The notes beneath the pieces are model-generated. The model was not told the origin of the DNA, searched no databases, and worked only from the letters and a program-made list of their open reading frames with translations. Below are positions 26,446 to 34,937 of a stretch of DNA of 64,000 nucleotides, in pieces. Numbering within the stretch: the stretch's first letter is position 1; each line of letters opens with the position of its first letter. The position numbers and the translations under genes are program-made. This DNA comes from JAUXJB01 sp965226855 (GTDB lineage: Bacteria > Myxococcota_A > UBA9160 > SZUA-336): NCBI GenBank assembly GCA_965226855.1, contig CBDDEE010000020.1:1-64000 (forward strand), read 5' to 3'.

Positions 26446-27594
26446 TCATTGGACAGTCGCCGACACGGACTTCTTCAGGGTGGATAGCACGGAGCGGATG
26501 ACCGAAAGAACAGCGGCGTCGAACTGGACGTTGTCAATGATCGGAAGGCCGTAGTGGTCGGCCTCGGCGAGAATGTAGTCCTGGATGGTCAGGATCTCCC
26601 TAAGGTGCTGAAGGTAGCGATCCGCGGTGCGCTGCCGCACCTGCGTCGCCCTCGAGACGAAGCGCGCGCGGTACTCCTCGGGGTCCAGAGCCGCGGCGAT
26701 CAGAAAGATGACGTGTGCCCGATCGCGGTAGCGCTCGAGATCCAGGATGCCGGGTAACAGGTTCACGCCCTCGATGAGCATGCTCGTGTTCTCTTCCAGA
26801 GCGCGATCGAGCAGGGCATGAACCCCCACCGCGATCTTCTGGGCCTGCTCCCGGAAGCCGGTCAGGACTGGATCGCGCAGCCCGGTGTTCTCGGGGGGCA
26901 GGATCTCGTGAGCGTCGTAGGTGGAGCAGTGGATCTCCGGCATGAGGTCACCGGAGAACATGAGCCGCATGATCTGCCGAATCGAGTCGGTGCCGATCAC
27001 ACTCGAGATCTCGAGGCGACGCGCAACCTCCACCGCGATCGAGGTCTTGCCGACTCCGGTCGAGCCGCCGACCAGCAGGAAGATCGGCCGCTCCTCCTGC
27101 TGCGCGTTGCGCCATACCGTGTAGCGACTCGCTGCCCGCTCGCCGTGGGTTCGCTCGATGGTCTCGCGCACCAGATCCCGCAGCTCCACGCGATCGATTG
27201 TCTCGAGGTGCTCGCGCAACAGCCGGGTCTCGAGCTCGCGGGCGACGTCAAAAGCATCGCTCGGGTCCAGACCGGCGCCCTGCAGCGAGGCCGCGAGGAG
27301 GCCCTTGGAGAAGCGTTGGCCTCGACCCCTGTGAAGGGTGACGACCGGCGGCTCGCGAAGCGGCCGTTCGTCGACTTCGAGCTCGTAACGGTCGGAGAGC
27401 AGCTCCTCGATCAGCTTCGCGAGGTCGCCGGGCTCCACGCTGCCGCGGTCCACGATCCGGTCCCGGATCTCGGTCGCTGTCGAGAGCGCCACGTCAAAGG
27501 GGACACCGCGCGACACCAGCGACTGTACGAGAATCCCTCGCATGAAAGGTCTGGGTCCGTCAGGACCGACCACGACCAAGGCTGAAGAGGCCAC
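26446..27594 (-). CDS. 2-phosphoglycerate kinase-like P-loop protein with two ATP-cone domains
   Basis: A 382-residue protein. Residues ~5-75 and ~83-165 are two ATP-cone-like repeats; each shows a basic PF/RFxxGxLxxSLxxxG pattern followed by two helices. The kinase P-loop is GGSTGVGKT (176-184), followed by IGTDSIRQIMR and a lid-like Arg region. This layout matches archaeal/bacterial 2-phosphoglycerate kinase family proteins, which in methanogens make cyclic 2,3-bisphosphoglycerate precursor. ATP-cones usually sense ATP/dATP, so allostery is likely. The GTG start at 27594 is needed for the first cone; ATG at 27543 would cut it. It is 15 bases after a Ppx/GppA gene. Confidence 0.85.
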   Translation of the reverse strand: MASSALVVVGPDGPRPFMRGILVQSLVSRGVPFDVALSTATEIRDRIVDRGSVEPGDLAKLIEELLSDRYELEVDERPLREPPVVTLHRGRGQRFSKGLLAASLQGAGLDPSDAFDVARELETRLLREHLETIDRVELRDLVRETIERTHGERAASRYTVWRNAQQEERPIFLLVGGSTGVGKTSIAVEVARRLEISSVIGTDSIRQIMRLMFSGDLMPEIHCSTYDAHEILPPENTGLRDPVLTGFREQAQKIAVGVHALLDRALEENTSMLIEGVNLLPGILDLERYRDRAHVIFLIAAALDPEEYRARFVSRATQVRQRTADRYLQHLREILTIQDYILAEADHYGLPIIDNVQFDAAVLSVIRSVLSTLKKSVSATVQ

Positions 27595-27609
27595 GAATTC
27601 GCGAGCTTA

Positions 27610-28541
27610 TCAAACCACCGCTGTGGCATCGAGAAGCCTGAGCGCTACGCCGTGGCGCAGGCCGAGCCCGCTCACACGAAACTCCGCGGCTCCGACTCGC
27701 ACGAGGACGCCGGCAAGGATCACCAGGCCGGCAACGATTACGTCCGCCCGTCCCGACTCGAGGCCGGGCAGGCGCCGGCGCTCAGGCACGCTCAGCGCCG
27801 CGAGGCGGGCGATCCAGCGTTCCAGGGAGGCTGCGCCTAGCTGGTAGCCCTCGACCCGTGCGGGGTCATAGGGATCGAGGGCGAGCTCCAGTGCAGCGAG
27901 TGTGGTTGCGGTACCCGCAACCGCCGTTACTTCGGTACCCTCGGCGAGCCTCGGGTAGACCTCGGCCTGCTCCTGCACCCGCTGCCGAAGGGCGCGGAGA
28001 TCTTCGGCCGCGATCGGGTGCTCGGAGAGAAACGCTTCGGTGTAGCGGACGGAGCCTAGCGGTCCGCTCAGACCCTCCACGCCCCCGTCGTCGGTGGTCC
28101 ACGCGAGCTCGGTGCTTCCTCCCCCCACGTCGATCACCGCCATCAGCTGCGCTTCGCTTCGCCGGCGGTTCGTCTCCACGCTGAGCTCCGCCTCCTCCTG
28201 CCCTGTCAGTAGCAGGGCACGGTCCAGCACACCCTCCTCGCACAGGGCCGTCAGGAACTCGCGCCCAGCATGGGCCGTTCGCAACGCTTCGGTGCCGACC
28301 CCCACGACCGCCGAGCTCCGGCCGCGCGAGCGCGGCTCGCGAAGACCCGCACCGCTTCCCGCGTGCGCCGGATCGCCTCGACGTCGAGCTGGCCGGTCTC
28401 GAAGGCCCCCTGGCCCAGGCGCGTGATCCTGGCCTCCTCCAGCACCGGGCCCTGCTGGTCGCGGACCAATAACAGCACGGTGTTGGATCCGATATCGATG
28501 ACTGCGACGCGCCGGGCGTCTGCTGCGGCGTTGCTGGCCAA
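27610..28541 (-). pseudogene. Exopolyphosphatase/pppGpp phosphohydrolase (Ppx/GppA), single-base frameshift
   Basis: Frame one from TTG 28541 gives VAVIDIGSNTVLLLV, the first phosphate loop, up to RVFASRARAAG. The gene continues in another frame with VVGVGTEALR, then MAVIDVGGGSTELAW (second phosphate loop) and VAGTATTLAALEL. Together they make about 310 residues, the length of the short bacterial Ppx/GppA form without the C-terminal HD domain. The join is at about 28305-28325, and the span is one base short of a multiple of three. AGGA lies about ten bases before the TTG. If intact, the enzyme would remove terminal phosphate from polyphosphate or convert pppGpp to ppGpp. Confidence 0.85.
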
Positions 28542-28782
28542 TCCTGTCGTGTCCTGCTACGCTGAAATGGCAAAGGTGAGGGGTAACCGTGGGATCCTCT
28601 CGCCGTAGGCGTGAGCCCAGCCGGGTCTTTCGACTGGATTCGAGTGTTCTGGCGTCGTGGGACGACCTTCCCGGGCTCCCCGTCTCTCGATTCCTTCGAC
28701 TCACTCTAGCCAAGAGATCCGCAGCGGCGAGCTCGGGGATCGCCTGGCGACGACGTGATCCCGTCTGGGGGAGGGAGGGTCC

Positions 28783-29874
28783 ATGCGCTCTATAGCGGTC
28801 ATGAACCAGAAGGGCGGCTGCGGCAAGACGACTACGGTCGTGAACCTCGCGGGCTGTCTGGCTGCCGAGGGCCATCGTGTGCTGGTCATCGACGTGGATC
28901 CGCAGGCCCATGCCACGCTGGGACTCGGAATCGATCCCGACGAGATCGAGGAGAATCTCTACGAGGTACTGGCGGATGAGCAGGGCACGGCGGTCCGCCT
29001 GGAGGAGATCGTGGTCTCCGCCAGCAAGAATCTGGACGTCGCGCCGAGCGGAGTGATCCTCTCGGCGCTCGAGCAGAAGCTGGCCGCCGAAGGCGCTCGC
29101 GGGCGAACGGAGCGCCTGGCGAACGCGCTCGATGCGCTCGAGACGAGCTACGACTTTGCGCTCATCGACTGCCCTCCCACCGTGGGCATCCTGACCTTCA
29201 ACGCTTTGCGCGCCGCGCAGGAGGTGATCGTCCCGCTCGAGACCAGCTACTACGCCATGCACGGCGTGGGCAAGCTGCTGGAGACCATCGGCCTGCTGGA
29301 GGACAGGATTGGCCACTCGGTGACGGTGCGGATCCTCCCTACCCTGTTCGACGGTCGCACGCGCTTCGCGAAGCGAGCCCTCGCGGAGATCCGCGAGACC
29401 TACAAGGACCTCGTGTTCGACACTGTGATCCGCCAGAACGTGCGCCTGCGTGAGGCGGCGCAGCGAGGCAAGCCCATCTCGGAGATCGACCGACGCTCTT
29501 ACGGCTTCGTAGATTACATGTCGCTGGCGCTCGAGATCCTGTTCGATCGCGAGGAGGAGATCGAGATCTCCCTCCCCCTCGAGCCGGAGGAGCCGGAGAC
29601 GCTCGCTGGACGCGAGAAGGGCGTGGTGTTCACGTTCAAGGATCCCGCTGCGGGAGAGGTTCAGCTCGCTGGCGACTTCAACAACTGGGTGCCGGACAAG
29701 GGCGTCAACACCCGCCAGACGCCGGACGGTACCTGGGAGAAGATCGTCCGCCTGGGTCCGGGGGTCTATCAATACCGCTATTTCGTGGACGGGGAGTGGC
29801 AGCCCGACCCGAGCAACCCGCGACGCGTCGAAGGTCCCGCAGGCGGTGTAAACTCGGTGCTGACCATCAGCTGA
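28783..29874 (+). CDS. ParA-family ATPase fused to C-terminal glycogen-binding (CBM48/AMPK-beta type) domain
   Basis: A 363-residue two-part protein. Residues 1-265 are a ParA/Soj ATPase: deviant Walker A KGGCGKTTT (10-18, with signature Lys10 and Lys15), VLVIDVDPQA and FALIDCPPTVG. A short acidic linker rich in Glu and Pro follows. From about residue 283 the fold is an early-set starch/glycogen-binding domain: LAGDFNNW (Trp302), YQYRYFVDGEW (Arg332, Trp339), DPSNP and GGVNSV (Asn357). These match the glucan-stacking Trp pair and Asn of AMPK-beta, so sugar binding is plausible. ParA proteins position cargo on the nucleoid; here the cargo could be glycogen. SD-like GGGAGG precedes the ATG. Confidence 0.92.
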   Translation: MRSIAVMNQKGGCGKTTTVVNLAGCLAAEGHRVLVIDVDPQAHATLGLGIDPDEIEENLYEVLADEQGTAVRLEEIVVSASKNLDVAPSGVILSALEQKLAAEGARGRTERLANALDALETSYDFALIDCPPTVGILTFNALRAAQEVIVPLETSYYAMHGVGKLLETIGLLEDRIGHSVTVRILPTLFDGRTRFAKRALAEIRETYKDLVFDTVIRQNVRLREAAQRGKPISEIDRRSYGFVDYMSLALEILFDREEEIEISLPLEPEEPETLAGREKGVVFTFKDPAAGEVQLAGDFNNWVPDKGVNTRQTPDGTWEKIVRLGPGVYQYRYFVDGEWQPDPSNPRRVEGPAGGVNSVLTIS

Positions 29875-29912
29875 CCGGGACGCCGCATTCGGCGCGGAGC
29901 GGGAGGCGGCGT

Positions 29913-30671
29913 TTGGCGCAGCGCAGGGGCCTCGGAGACGTTCTCCACCACTTCATCTCCGAGGAGGAGCAGCATGCCGCGCGTGAGTCGGCGGCTCACG
30001 CCGCCGAGACCCCGCAACGGTCCGGACCTCGCTGCTGGATTCTCGCTGCCCAGCCCGATCGGCCACTCAGCTGCTCGCTCGCCCTCGACCTGGCGGCCGC
30101 ACAGTCGCAGAGCGGCACGGACACGCAGGTCCTGGCGCCCCCCGCAGCGAGCACGCCCCCTGCGCCAGCCGCAAGTTGGACGAGCTTCCATTGCGACGAG
30201 GCAGGCGGCGCCGCGAAGGCGCTAGCGGGTCTGCCCGAAGGGTCGAATGCGCTGATCCTCGCCTCCCCGGACGAGCTGACGCGGCTGCTTGCGGACCTCG
30301 ATCCGGAGCTCCTGAATGGGCTTCTGTTCACCATCGATGCGGCCCCCTGGGGGCTGACCCAGGCACTCCGCTGGCTGCGGGGCAGTGCGAACGCATTCGG
30401 CACGGCGCGAATCGGCGCGGTCGTCGTAGGGGCCGAGAGCCGCGAGGTGGCCGCGGACCTGTTCCGCAAGCTTTCCAGCGCGGCGAAGCGTCAGCTCGGC
30501 TTGGAGCTCGAGAACATCGGCGAGATCGAGCGCGACGCGACGAGCTATCGCGCGCTCCTCACCGGCGTTCCGGTTCTCGATCTCGACCCCAATGCCGGGT
30601 CGTCGCGCAGCCTGACGAACGTGTCCCACCTGCTCGCAAGCTCGCACCGGGCGCTCGAGAGTCCGGTATGA
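29913..30671 (+). CDS. MinD/FlhG-like protein lacking a recognisable P-loop
   Basis: A 252-residue protein of unknown function. TTG at 29913 is preferred because GGGAGG lies six bases before it and because MAQRRGLGDVLHHFISEEE looks like a structured N-terminus; the longer frame to 29796 overlaps the ParA gene. The middle has RCWILAAQPD where a Walker A would be expected, but no GKT. The second half, with IGAVVVGAESREVAADLFRK, LGLELENIGEIERD and TGVPVLDLDPNA, follows the pattern of MinD/FlhG C-terminal halves (xxLG-I-D, then PV-P). It seems to be a non-hydrolysing relative, perhaps a partner of the upstream ParA. It overlaps the next gene as ATGA. Confidence 0.72.
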   Translation: MAQRRGLGDVLHHFISEEEQHAARESAAHAAETPQRSGPRCWILAAQPDRPLSCSLALDLAAAQSQSGTDTQVLAPPAASTPPAPAASWTSFHCDEAGGAAKALAGLPEGSNALILASPDELTRLLADLDPELLNGLLFTIDAAPWGLTQALRWLRGSANAFGTARIGAVVVGAESREVAADLFRKLSSAAKRQLGLELENIGEIERDATSYRALLTGVPVLDLDPNAGSSRSLTNVSHLLASSHRALESPV

Positions 30672-31240
30672 AAGCCGAGGACGAGCCGCTCGGAGCCAGT
30701 CTCAGCTCCCACGGTGAGGGGGCCGGGTTCACGGTGCTGTCCCGCGGCGACAGGGTGCGTGGGCGCCTCGCTCGGCCCTCCACGCCTGGCTCTCACCCGC
30801 TGATCCTGATCGCAGGGGCCGACGGCTGCGCCCGGAGCGCGAGCGTCGATGCGGCTCTGGCCTCCTGGTCAAAGTGGTCCGCGGTCGCGGCGATCGATCT
30901 CCCGCTGTGTGGTGGGCGTCGCAGCGACAAGCTGTCGCTGTTTGAACTGGACCAGGAGAATTCTGTCGTCGGAGGTCTCCGCGCGGATCTCGAGGTGCAG
31001 GTAGCGTCAGACCTGCGACGTACGTTCTCGTTCCTCGGTTACGAGCGCGTTGCATTCTTCGGCTCGGGACCCGGAGCCACGCTCGCCCTCCCCTTCTGCC
31101 GGGGAGCCGCTGGGCTGCGCGCCGTCGCTCTCGCTCTGCATCCGCAACCCGATGTGCCGGTAGGAGAACACGTCCGGATTTTCTCTCCCGACGCTCGGCT
31201 CGACGAGGTCGGAGAGTTCCTCAGGGCACGGCTGCTGTAG
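30668..31240 (+). CDS. Alpha/beta-hydrolase-like protein with a non-standard nucleophile motif
   Basis: A 190-residue soluble protein that starts at ATG 30668, overlapping the upstream stop by four bases. It shows strand-turn-helix patterns typical of alpha/beta hydrolases: PLILIAGADGC, AVAAIDLPLCG and YERVAFFGSGPGATLALPF. The last should be the nucleophile elbow GxSxG, but aligned by the strand the central residue is Gly (G-S-G-P-G), so catalysis by Ser is doubtful unless the preceding Ser serves. A late HVRIFSPDARLD resembles the acid/His region. It is the third gene of a plus-strand unit with the ParA-CBM fusion and probably has a binding or structural role. Confidence 0.7.
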   Translation: MKAEDEPLGASLSSHGEGAGFTVLSRGDRVRGRLARPSTPGSHPLILIAGADGCARSASVDAALASWSKWSAVAAIDLPLCGGRRSDKLSLFELDQENSVVGGLRADLEVQVASDLRRTFSFLGYERVAFFGSGPGATLALPFCRGAAGLRAVALALHPQPDVPVGEHVRIFSPDARLDEVGEFLRARLL

Positions 31241-32024
31241 CCCGCTCCGGCGGGCCCACCTCCAGCGCCAGCAGCGTGCCCGCGGAGACGAGCCAAGGCA
31301 AGCACAGGAAGTTCAGGCCGGGGATCAGGAAGGTGCCGAGAGCCGTCGCTCCGAAGCCGAACATGGCCCGGCGATGCTGCCAGATCCAGCTGCGGCGCTG
31401 GCGGAAGCGGATGCCGCGGCGGTCCAGCACGTAACCCGTATAGTCGAGCGACACGAAGAGCACCGCAAAGACCAGATTCGCCACCACGACGAGCGGCTGC
31501 AGACCGGGGAGCAGCGCGAGCGCCAGGAACAGGCTCTGCATCGCCAGCAGGAAGCCCACGCGCTTGGCTTCCTCACGCAGGGCACGCCCTGCCGACCCGA
31601 GGACCGCCCTCAGTCCGCCCGGGCCAGCTTCGACGCGGCCAGTCACGATCCACTCGAGGCGCTCGGAGAGGACGTCCAGAAACGGCGAGGACAGCACGCC
31701 TCCCACCAATGTGAACAGGACGTAGACCGCGAGCGCGAAGATCATGAGCATGATCCACTTGCCCAGCCAGCCGAGCAGCCGCAACGGCCCGACCCAGAGC
31801 CACTCGTACCAATGAGCCGGATCGGCCAGCGTGAGCGCTTCGCGCACCAAGCCGCTCAACACGTCGAGATAGGCGAGGAAGATCCAGGCGGCGAGGCCGA
31901 AGGCGACCATGTTCAGCGCCAGGGGCAGCCAGCACCAGCGCCACAGCTCGGAGTGCGAACGCAGCACCGAGAATGCACGCCCGAAGGTCTTCGCTCCTGC
32001 AACGAACCCGAGCGGCCTCGGCAC
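31221..32024 (-). CDS. EI24/CysZ-like membrane protein
   Basis: A 267-residue inner-membrane protein of the EI24 domain family (Pfam also covers CysZ). Hydrophobic segments lie near residues 28-55, 80-115, 160-195 and 220-250. Family traits are the N-terminal FVAGAKTFGRAFSVLRSHSELW, LDYTGYVLDRRGIRF and FGFGATALGTFLIPGLNFLCLP. CysZ imports sulfate, while other EI24 proteins have unknown roles, so transport is only a possibility. Start is GTG at 32024, two bases after the phosphomannomutase stop, so the two are one operon. The 3' end overlaps the convergent hydrolase-like gene by 20 bases. Confidence 0.85.
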   Translation of the reverse strand: MPRPLGFVAGAKTFGRAFSVLRSHSELWRWCWLPLALNMVAFGLAAWIFLAYLDVLSGLVREALTLADPAHWYEWLWVGPLRLLGWLGKWIMLMIFALAVYVLFTLVGGVLSSPFLDVLSERLEWIVTGRVEAGPGGLRAVLGSAGRALREEAKRVGFLLAMQSLFLALALLPGLQPLVVVANLVFAVLFVSLDYTGYVLDRRGIRFRQRRSWIWQHRRAMFGFGATALGTFLIPGLNFLCLPWLVSAGTLLALEVGPPERATAAVP

Positions 32025-32026
32025 GC

Positions 32027-33388
32027 TCAGCCCGCGGCGTCGATCAGCCCGAGGATCTGGTCACGTCGCGCCACCATCTCGGACCTGGTCGGGGCCTCCA
32101 GGTTGAGACGCAGCAACGGCTCGGTGTTCGACGGCCGCAGATTGAACCACCAGCTTGCGAAAGTCATCGTCAGCCCGTCGAGCTCGTCGACTTCGGCGTC
32201 GGGATATGCCCAACGTACAGCCTTTAGTGTCGTCTCGACGTCGGCGACCCTCCGATTGATCTCGCCGCTCTGCACGTAGCTCCGATACGGCTGCCACAGG
32301 CGCGAGAGCGGAAGCCCGCGCAGTTCGAGAGTCTGCAGCAGCAACAGCAGGGCGGCGGTCGCATCGTCCGCGATGTAGCCGGCGGGAAAGCGGAAGTAAT
32401 AGTGACCCGAGAGCTCGCCGCCAAAGCATGCTCCCGCCTCGCGCATGGACTGCTTCATGAACGCGTGTCCCACCCGGCTTCTCACGGGCTCCGCTCCGCG
32501 CGCGCGAACGGTCTCGCCGACGATGTGGCTCGAGCGCAGGTCGTGGACGACCCTGGCTCCGGGTGAAGATCCGAGCAGACCATACTCGAGCACCACGTCG
32601 GCCAGGAGCGCGGTCATCAGATCCGCCGGGATGGCCTCGCCCCGCTCGTCGACGAACACGGCGCGGTCGCCATCGCCGTCGAAGGCAAGGCCGAGGTCAG
32701 CCCCCTCACCGAGAACGGCGCGCTGCAGATCGCGGAGATTCTCGGGCTTGAGCGGGTCCGCCTCGTGGTTGGGAAAGGTCCCGTCGGGCTCGAAGTAGAG
32801 CCTCGTCGTGCGCAGCGGAAGACGCTCGAGCAAGCCGGAAACGGCCTCCCCCGCGATGCCGTTGCCCGCATCGACGACCAGGTGGACGGGTGGGCAAGCG
32901 GGGAAGAGCGTCAGCAGGCTATCGAAGTAGCGCTGGCTCAGGTCCTGCTGCGACTCGTCCGCCCGAGGAGGCCCCAGCTCCTCGCTGGCAAGCGCAAAGG
33001 CAACGTCGCGGATTTCGTTCAAACCGGACTCGAGGCCGACGGGAACGGCGTTCGCCGCGCAGACCTTGAGCCCGTTGTATCCGGCCGGATTGTGCGAGGC
33101 GGTAACCATGACGCCGCCGGCCGATGCGGTCAGCGTGGTGGCGAAGTAGAGCATGGGTGTTGCCACCCGGCCAATGTCGATCACCTCCATCCCTTCGGAG
33201 CGCAGCCCGCCAACGAGGGCTGCGCGCAGCTCCACGCCGCTCTCGCGCATGTCGCGACCGACGACGACCGAGCCCCGAGAGCCGAGGTAGCGAGCGATCG
33301 CGCGGCCGATCGACCCGGCCCCGGCACTGTCGAGCTCCTCGGGAACCAGGCCGCGGACATCGTACGCCTTGAAGATCTCCGGCCGCAT
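32027..33388 (-). CDS. Phosphomannomutase/phosphoglucomutase
   Basis: A 453-residue alpha-D-phosphohexomutase with all four domains. The phosphoserine loop is TASHNPAGYNG (Ser98), the metal loop is DGDGDR (237-242), the sugar-binding loop is GGELSGHYY, and the C-terminal phosphate loop is RPSNTEPLLRL. It interconverts mannose-6-P/mannose-1-P or glucose-6-P/glucose-1-P, supplying GDP-mannose or ADP/UDP-glucose for envelope glycans or glycogen. GGELSGH is the motif of dual-specificity AlgC-like enzymes. It is the first gene of an operon with the EI24-like protein and is divergent from tatA. Confidence 0.94.
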   Translation of the reverse strand: MRPEIFKAYDVRGLVPEELDSAGAGSIGRAIARYLGSRGSVVVGRDMRESGVELRAALVGGLRSEGMEVIDIGRVATPMLYFATTLTASAGGVMVTASHNPAGYNGLKVCAANAVPVGLESGLNEIRDVAFALASEELGPPRADESQQDLSQRYFDSLLTLFPACPPVHLVVDAGNGIAGEAVSGLLERLPLRTTRLYFEPDGTFPNHEADPLKPENLRDLQRAVLGEGADLGLAFDGDGDRAVFVDERGEAIPADLMTALLADVVLEYGLLGSSPGARVVHDLRSSHIVGETVRARGAEPVRSRVGHAFMKQSMREAGACFGGELSGHYYFRFPAGYIADDATAALLLLLQTLELRGLPLSRLWQPYRSYVQSGEINRRVADVETTLKAVRWAYPDAEVDELDGLTMTFASWWFNLRPSNTEPLLRLNLEAPTRSEMVARRDQILGLIDAAG

Positions 33389-33415
33389 CGCGACACACTG
33401 TCCCCGCTGCTCGCG

Positions 33416-33444
33416 TTGACTTCAACCCGGTCCTGTCCGATTCT
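33416..33444 (+). promoter_or_regulatory. Possible sigma-70-type promoter for tatA
   Basis: TTGACT and GATTCT are separated by 17 bases, matching five and three of six consensus positions. Transcription would begin close to the ATG at 33451, and no ribosome-binding site is visible, so tatA might be translated from a very short or leaderless mRNA. Confidence 0.35.
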
Positions 33445-33450
33445 GGCTGC

Positions 33451-33645
33451 ATGTTCGGACTCGGCATGGGAGAGCTCCTCATAATCCTCGTGATCGTTCT
33501 GGTGATCTTCGGGGCGACACGCCTCCCGATGATCGGCAAGGGCCTCGGCGAAGGCATCCGAAACTTCCGCGTCGCCACGAAGGCCCCTCCCGAGATCGAC
33601 GTCACCCCGCCGAAGGAAGAAGAGCCCTCCGAGGACCGCCGCTAG
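33451..33645 (+). CDS. tatA: Sec-independent protein translocase subunit TatA
   Basis: A 64-residue TatA/E protein. One short transmembrane helix (ELLIILVIVLVIF, residues ~7-20) is followed by the FGATRLPMIGKGLGEGIRNF amphipathic helix with the conserved Phe-Gly hinge. The charged tail ends PKEEEPSEDRR. TatA oligomerises to let folded, twin-arginine proteins cross the inner membrane. No tatB or tatC is in the window, so it is an orphan locus. It lies alone between a divergent mutase gene and a convergent zinc-ribbon protein gene. Confidence 0.95.
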   Translation: MFGLGMGELLIILVIVLVIFGATRLPMIGKGLGEGIRNFRVATKAPPEIDVTPPKEEEPSEDRR

Positions 33646-33665
33646 GAATAGGGCGGATCCCCAGG

Positions 33666-34850
33666 TTAGTTCAGACTTGGACGGCGCTCGAGGAGCTCGA
33701 GGCGGAATCTCCGCGCGTTTTCAGGGGGGTCGGGGACGAGAACGGTGAAGCCCTGGACGGTGGAGCGGGCCTCGGTTCGGGTCCACTGGGAGTAGCCGGC
33801 CAGCTGATCGCTGAGAGAGTCCGGGGTGAGCTCCGCGTCCTCCAGCCTGACCAGGAGAGCAGAGGTCGGTTCGATCAGACCTCTGCCGGAACCATCGAGG
33901 AGCGTGGCCTGGACGTCGGGCACGGGCTCGCGCCCATTCCTGAAGAGCTTTCCGCGGATCACGATGACGGGCCGGCCCGCCGCGTCGTGCAAACGGTGAA
34001 CCTGGAACTCGGTAGCCTGCCACCCGCTCGCGTCTACCGCCGCAGGCCCCCCCACCTCGCCCATACCGTGAAGCGCCACCGCGCGAACACCTCCGGCGGA
34101 CAGCGTCAGTGCTACAACGATCGCCAGCACGCGCAGCGTGAAGCTCTCGAGATCCGGACCGCGCGGCGTGACCTCTCCGTATGCGGAGGCACCACGTGAG
34201 CGTTTGGGAATGATGCTCGAGATGTCGGTGGTGGCACCGACCGGTGCGTCCGCGCTTCCGACCGGAGACAGTCCCGGCACCTTCCCCGAAGCCAGCGTGT
34301 CCCAGCTCTCGAGCGAATCCCCGTCATCGTCCAGATCCGGAAGTGACGCGGCTTCGTCGCCGAGCTCGGTGGTCGGTTCTGGACCTATCTCAGCATCGTC
34401 AGCGCTGATCCCCGCGAAAGACTGCTCGTCCAGGTCAGCGCTATCCGCGACCGCCTCGCTTGGGGAGGTCTCGACAGGTGAGGGGCTCTCGTCCGGCTCA
34501 TCCACGGGATCCTGCCAGCCCGTCTGCCCGTAGTCCTGTCCGGGCAGGGGGGTCTCGCTGCCCGAGATTTCCATGACGTCGTCGTCGGAGTCATCGACTC
34601 CGGACGAGGCTTCCGCCCGATCGAAGAGGAACTGGGGGTTGTCGAGGTCAGTCTCGGTGCTCGCTCCCGGCTCATCCGTCTGGGGCGGGGCGCTATCCTG
34701 CTCTCCTGGTTCGGCCGGGGGCCCATCGGAGGAGGGCGTGACGAGGAAGCGGTGATGGCAGCGAGAGCAGCGAACCCAAGCGCCCTTAGCGGGAATCCGC
34801 CCGTCGGCCACTTGAAAGCGGGTCTCGCAGCTAGCACACGTGATGACCAT
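33666..34850 (-). CDS. MJ0042 zinc-ribbon/DUF3426 membrane protein
   Basis: A 394-residue protein. The N-terminal MJ0042 zinc finger has CASC and CSRC (Cys5, Cys8, Cys28, Cys31). A long, low-complexity region rich in Asp, Glu, Ser and Pro follows (about residues 45-230). One membrane helix (VLAIVVALTLSAGG) then precedes a C-terminal DUF3426 beta domain with VIVIRGKLFRNGREPVPDV. This layout is common in delta- and betaproteobacteria, and its function is unknown. ATG at 34850 is supported by a GGAGGA site; a longer frame would displace the zinc finger from the N-terminus. It is divergent from the ArsA pair. Confidence 0.86.
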   Translation of the reverse strand: MVITCASCETRFQVADGRIPAKGAWVRCSRCHHRFLVTPSSDGPPAEPGEQDSAPPQTDEPGASTETDLDNPQFLFDRAEASSGVDDSDDDVMEISGSETPLPGQDYGQTGWQDPVDEPDESPSPVETSPSEAVADSADLDEQSFAGISADDAEIGPEPTTELGDEAASLPDLDDDGDSLESWDTLASGKVPGLSPVGSADAPVGATTDISSIIPKRSRGASAYGEVTPRGPDLESFTLRVLAIVVALTLSAGGVRAVALHGMGEVGGPAAVDASGWQATEFQVHRLHDAAGRPVIVIRGKLFRNGREPVPDVQATLLDGSGRGLIEPTSALLVRLEDAELTPDSLSDQLAGYSQWTRTEARSTVQGFTVLVPDPPENARRFRLELLERRPSLN

Positions 34851-34937
34851 CGACGGGATCTTCCTCCGAGCCGGAACGGAACCGCTCGTCTCCACCCTTC
34901 GCGTCGGCCCCGAGAGTCCGCCGCTTGAGGGCGCAGA

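Noticed and set aside
28574..29772. Minus-strand frame running through the ParA-CBM gene and joining the Ppx/GppA C-terminal part as one 720-residue frame
   Set aside because: The upstream part is antisense to a clear ParA gene and has no family sequence. The real Ppx N-terminus lies in another frame.
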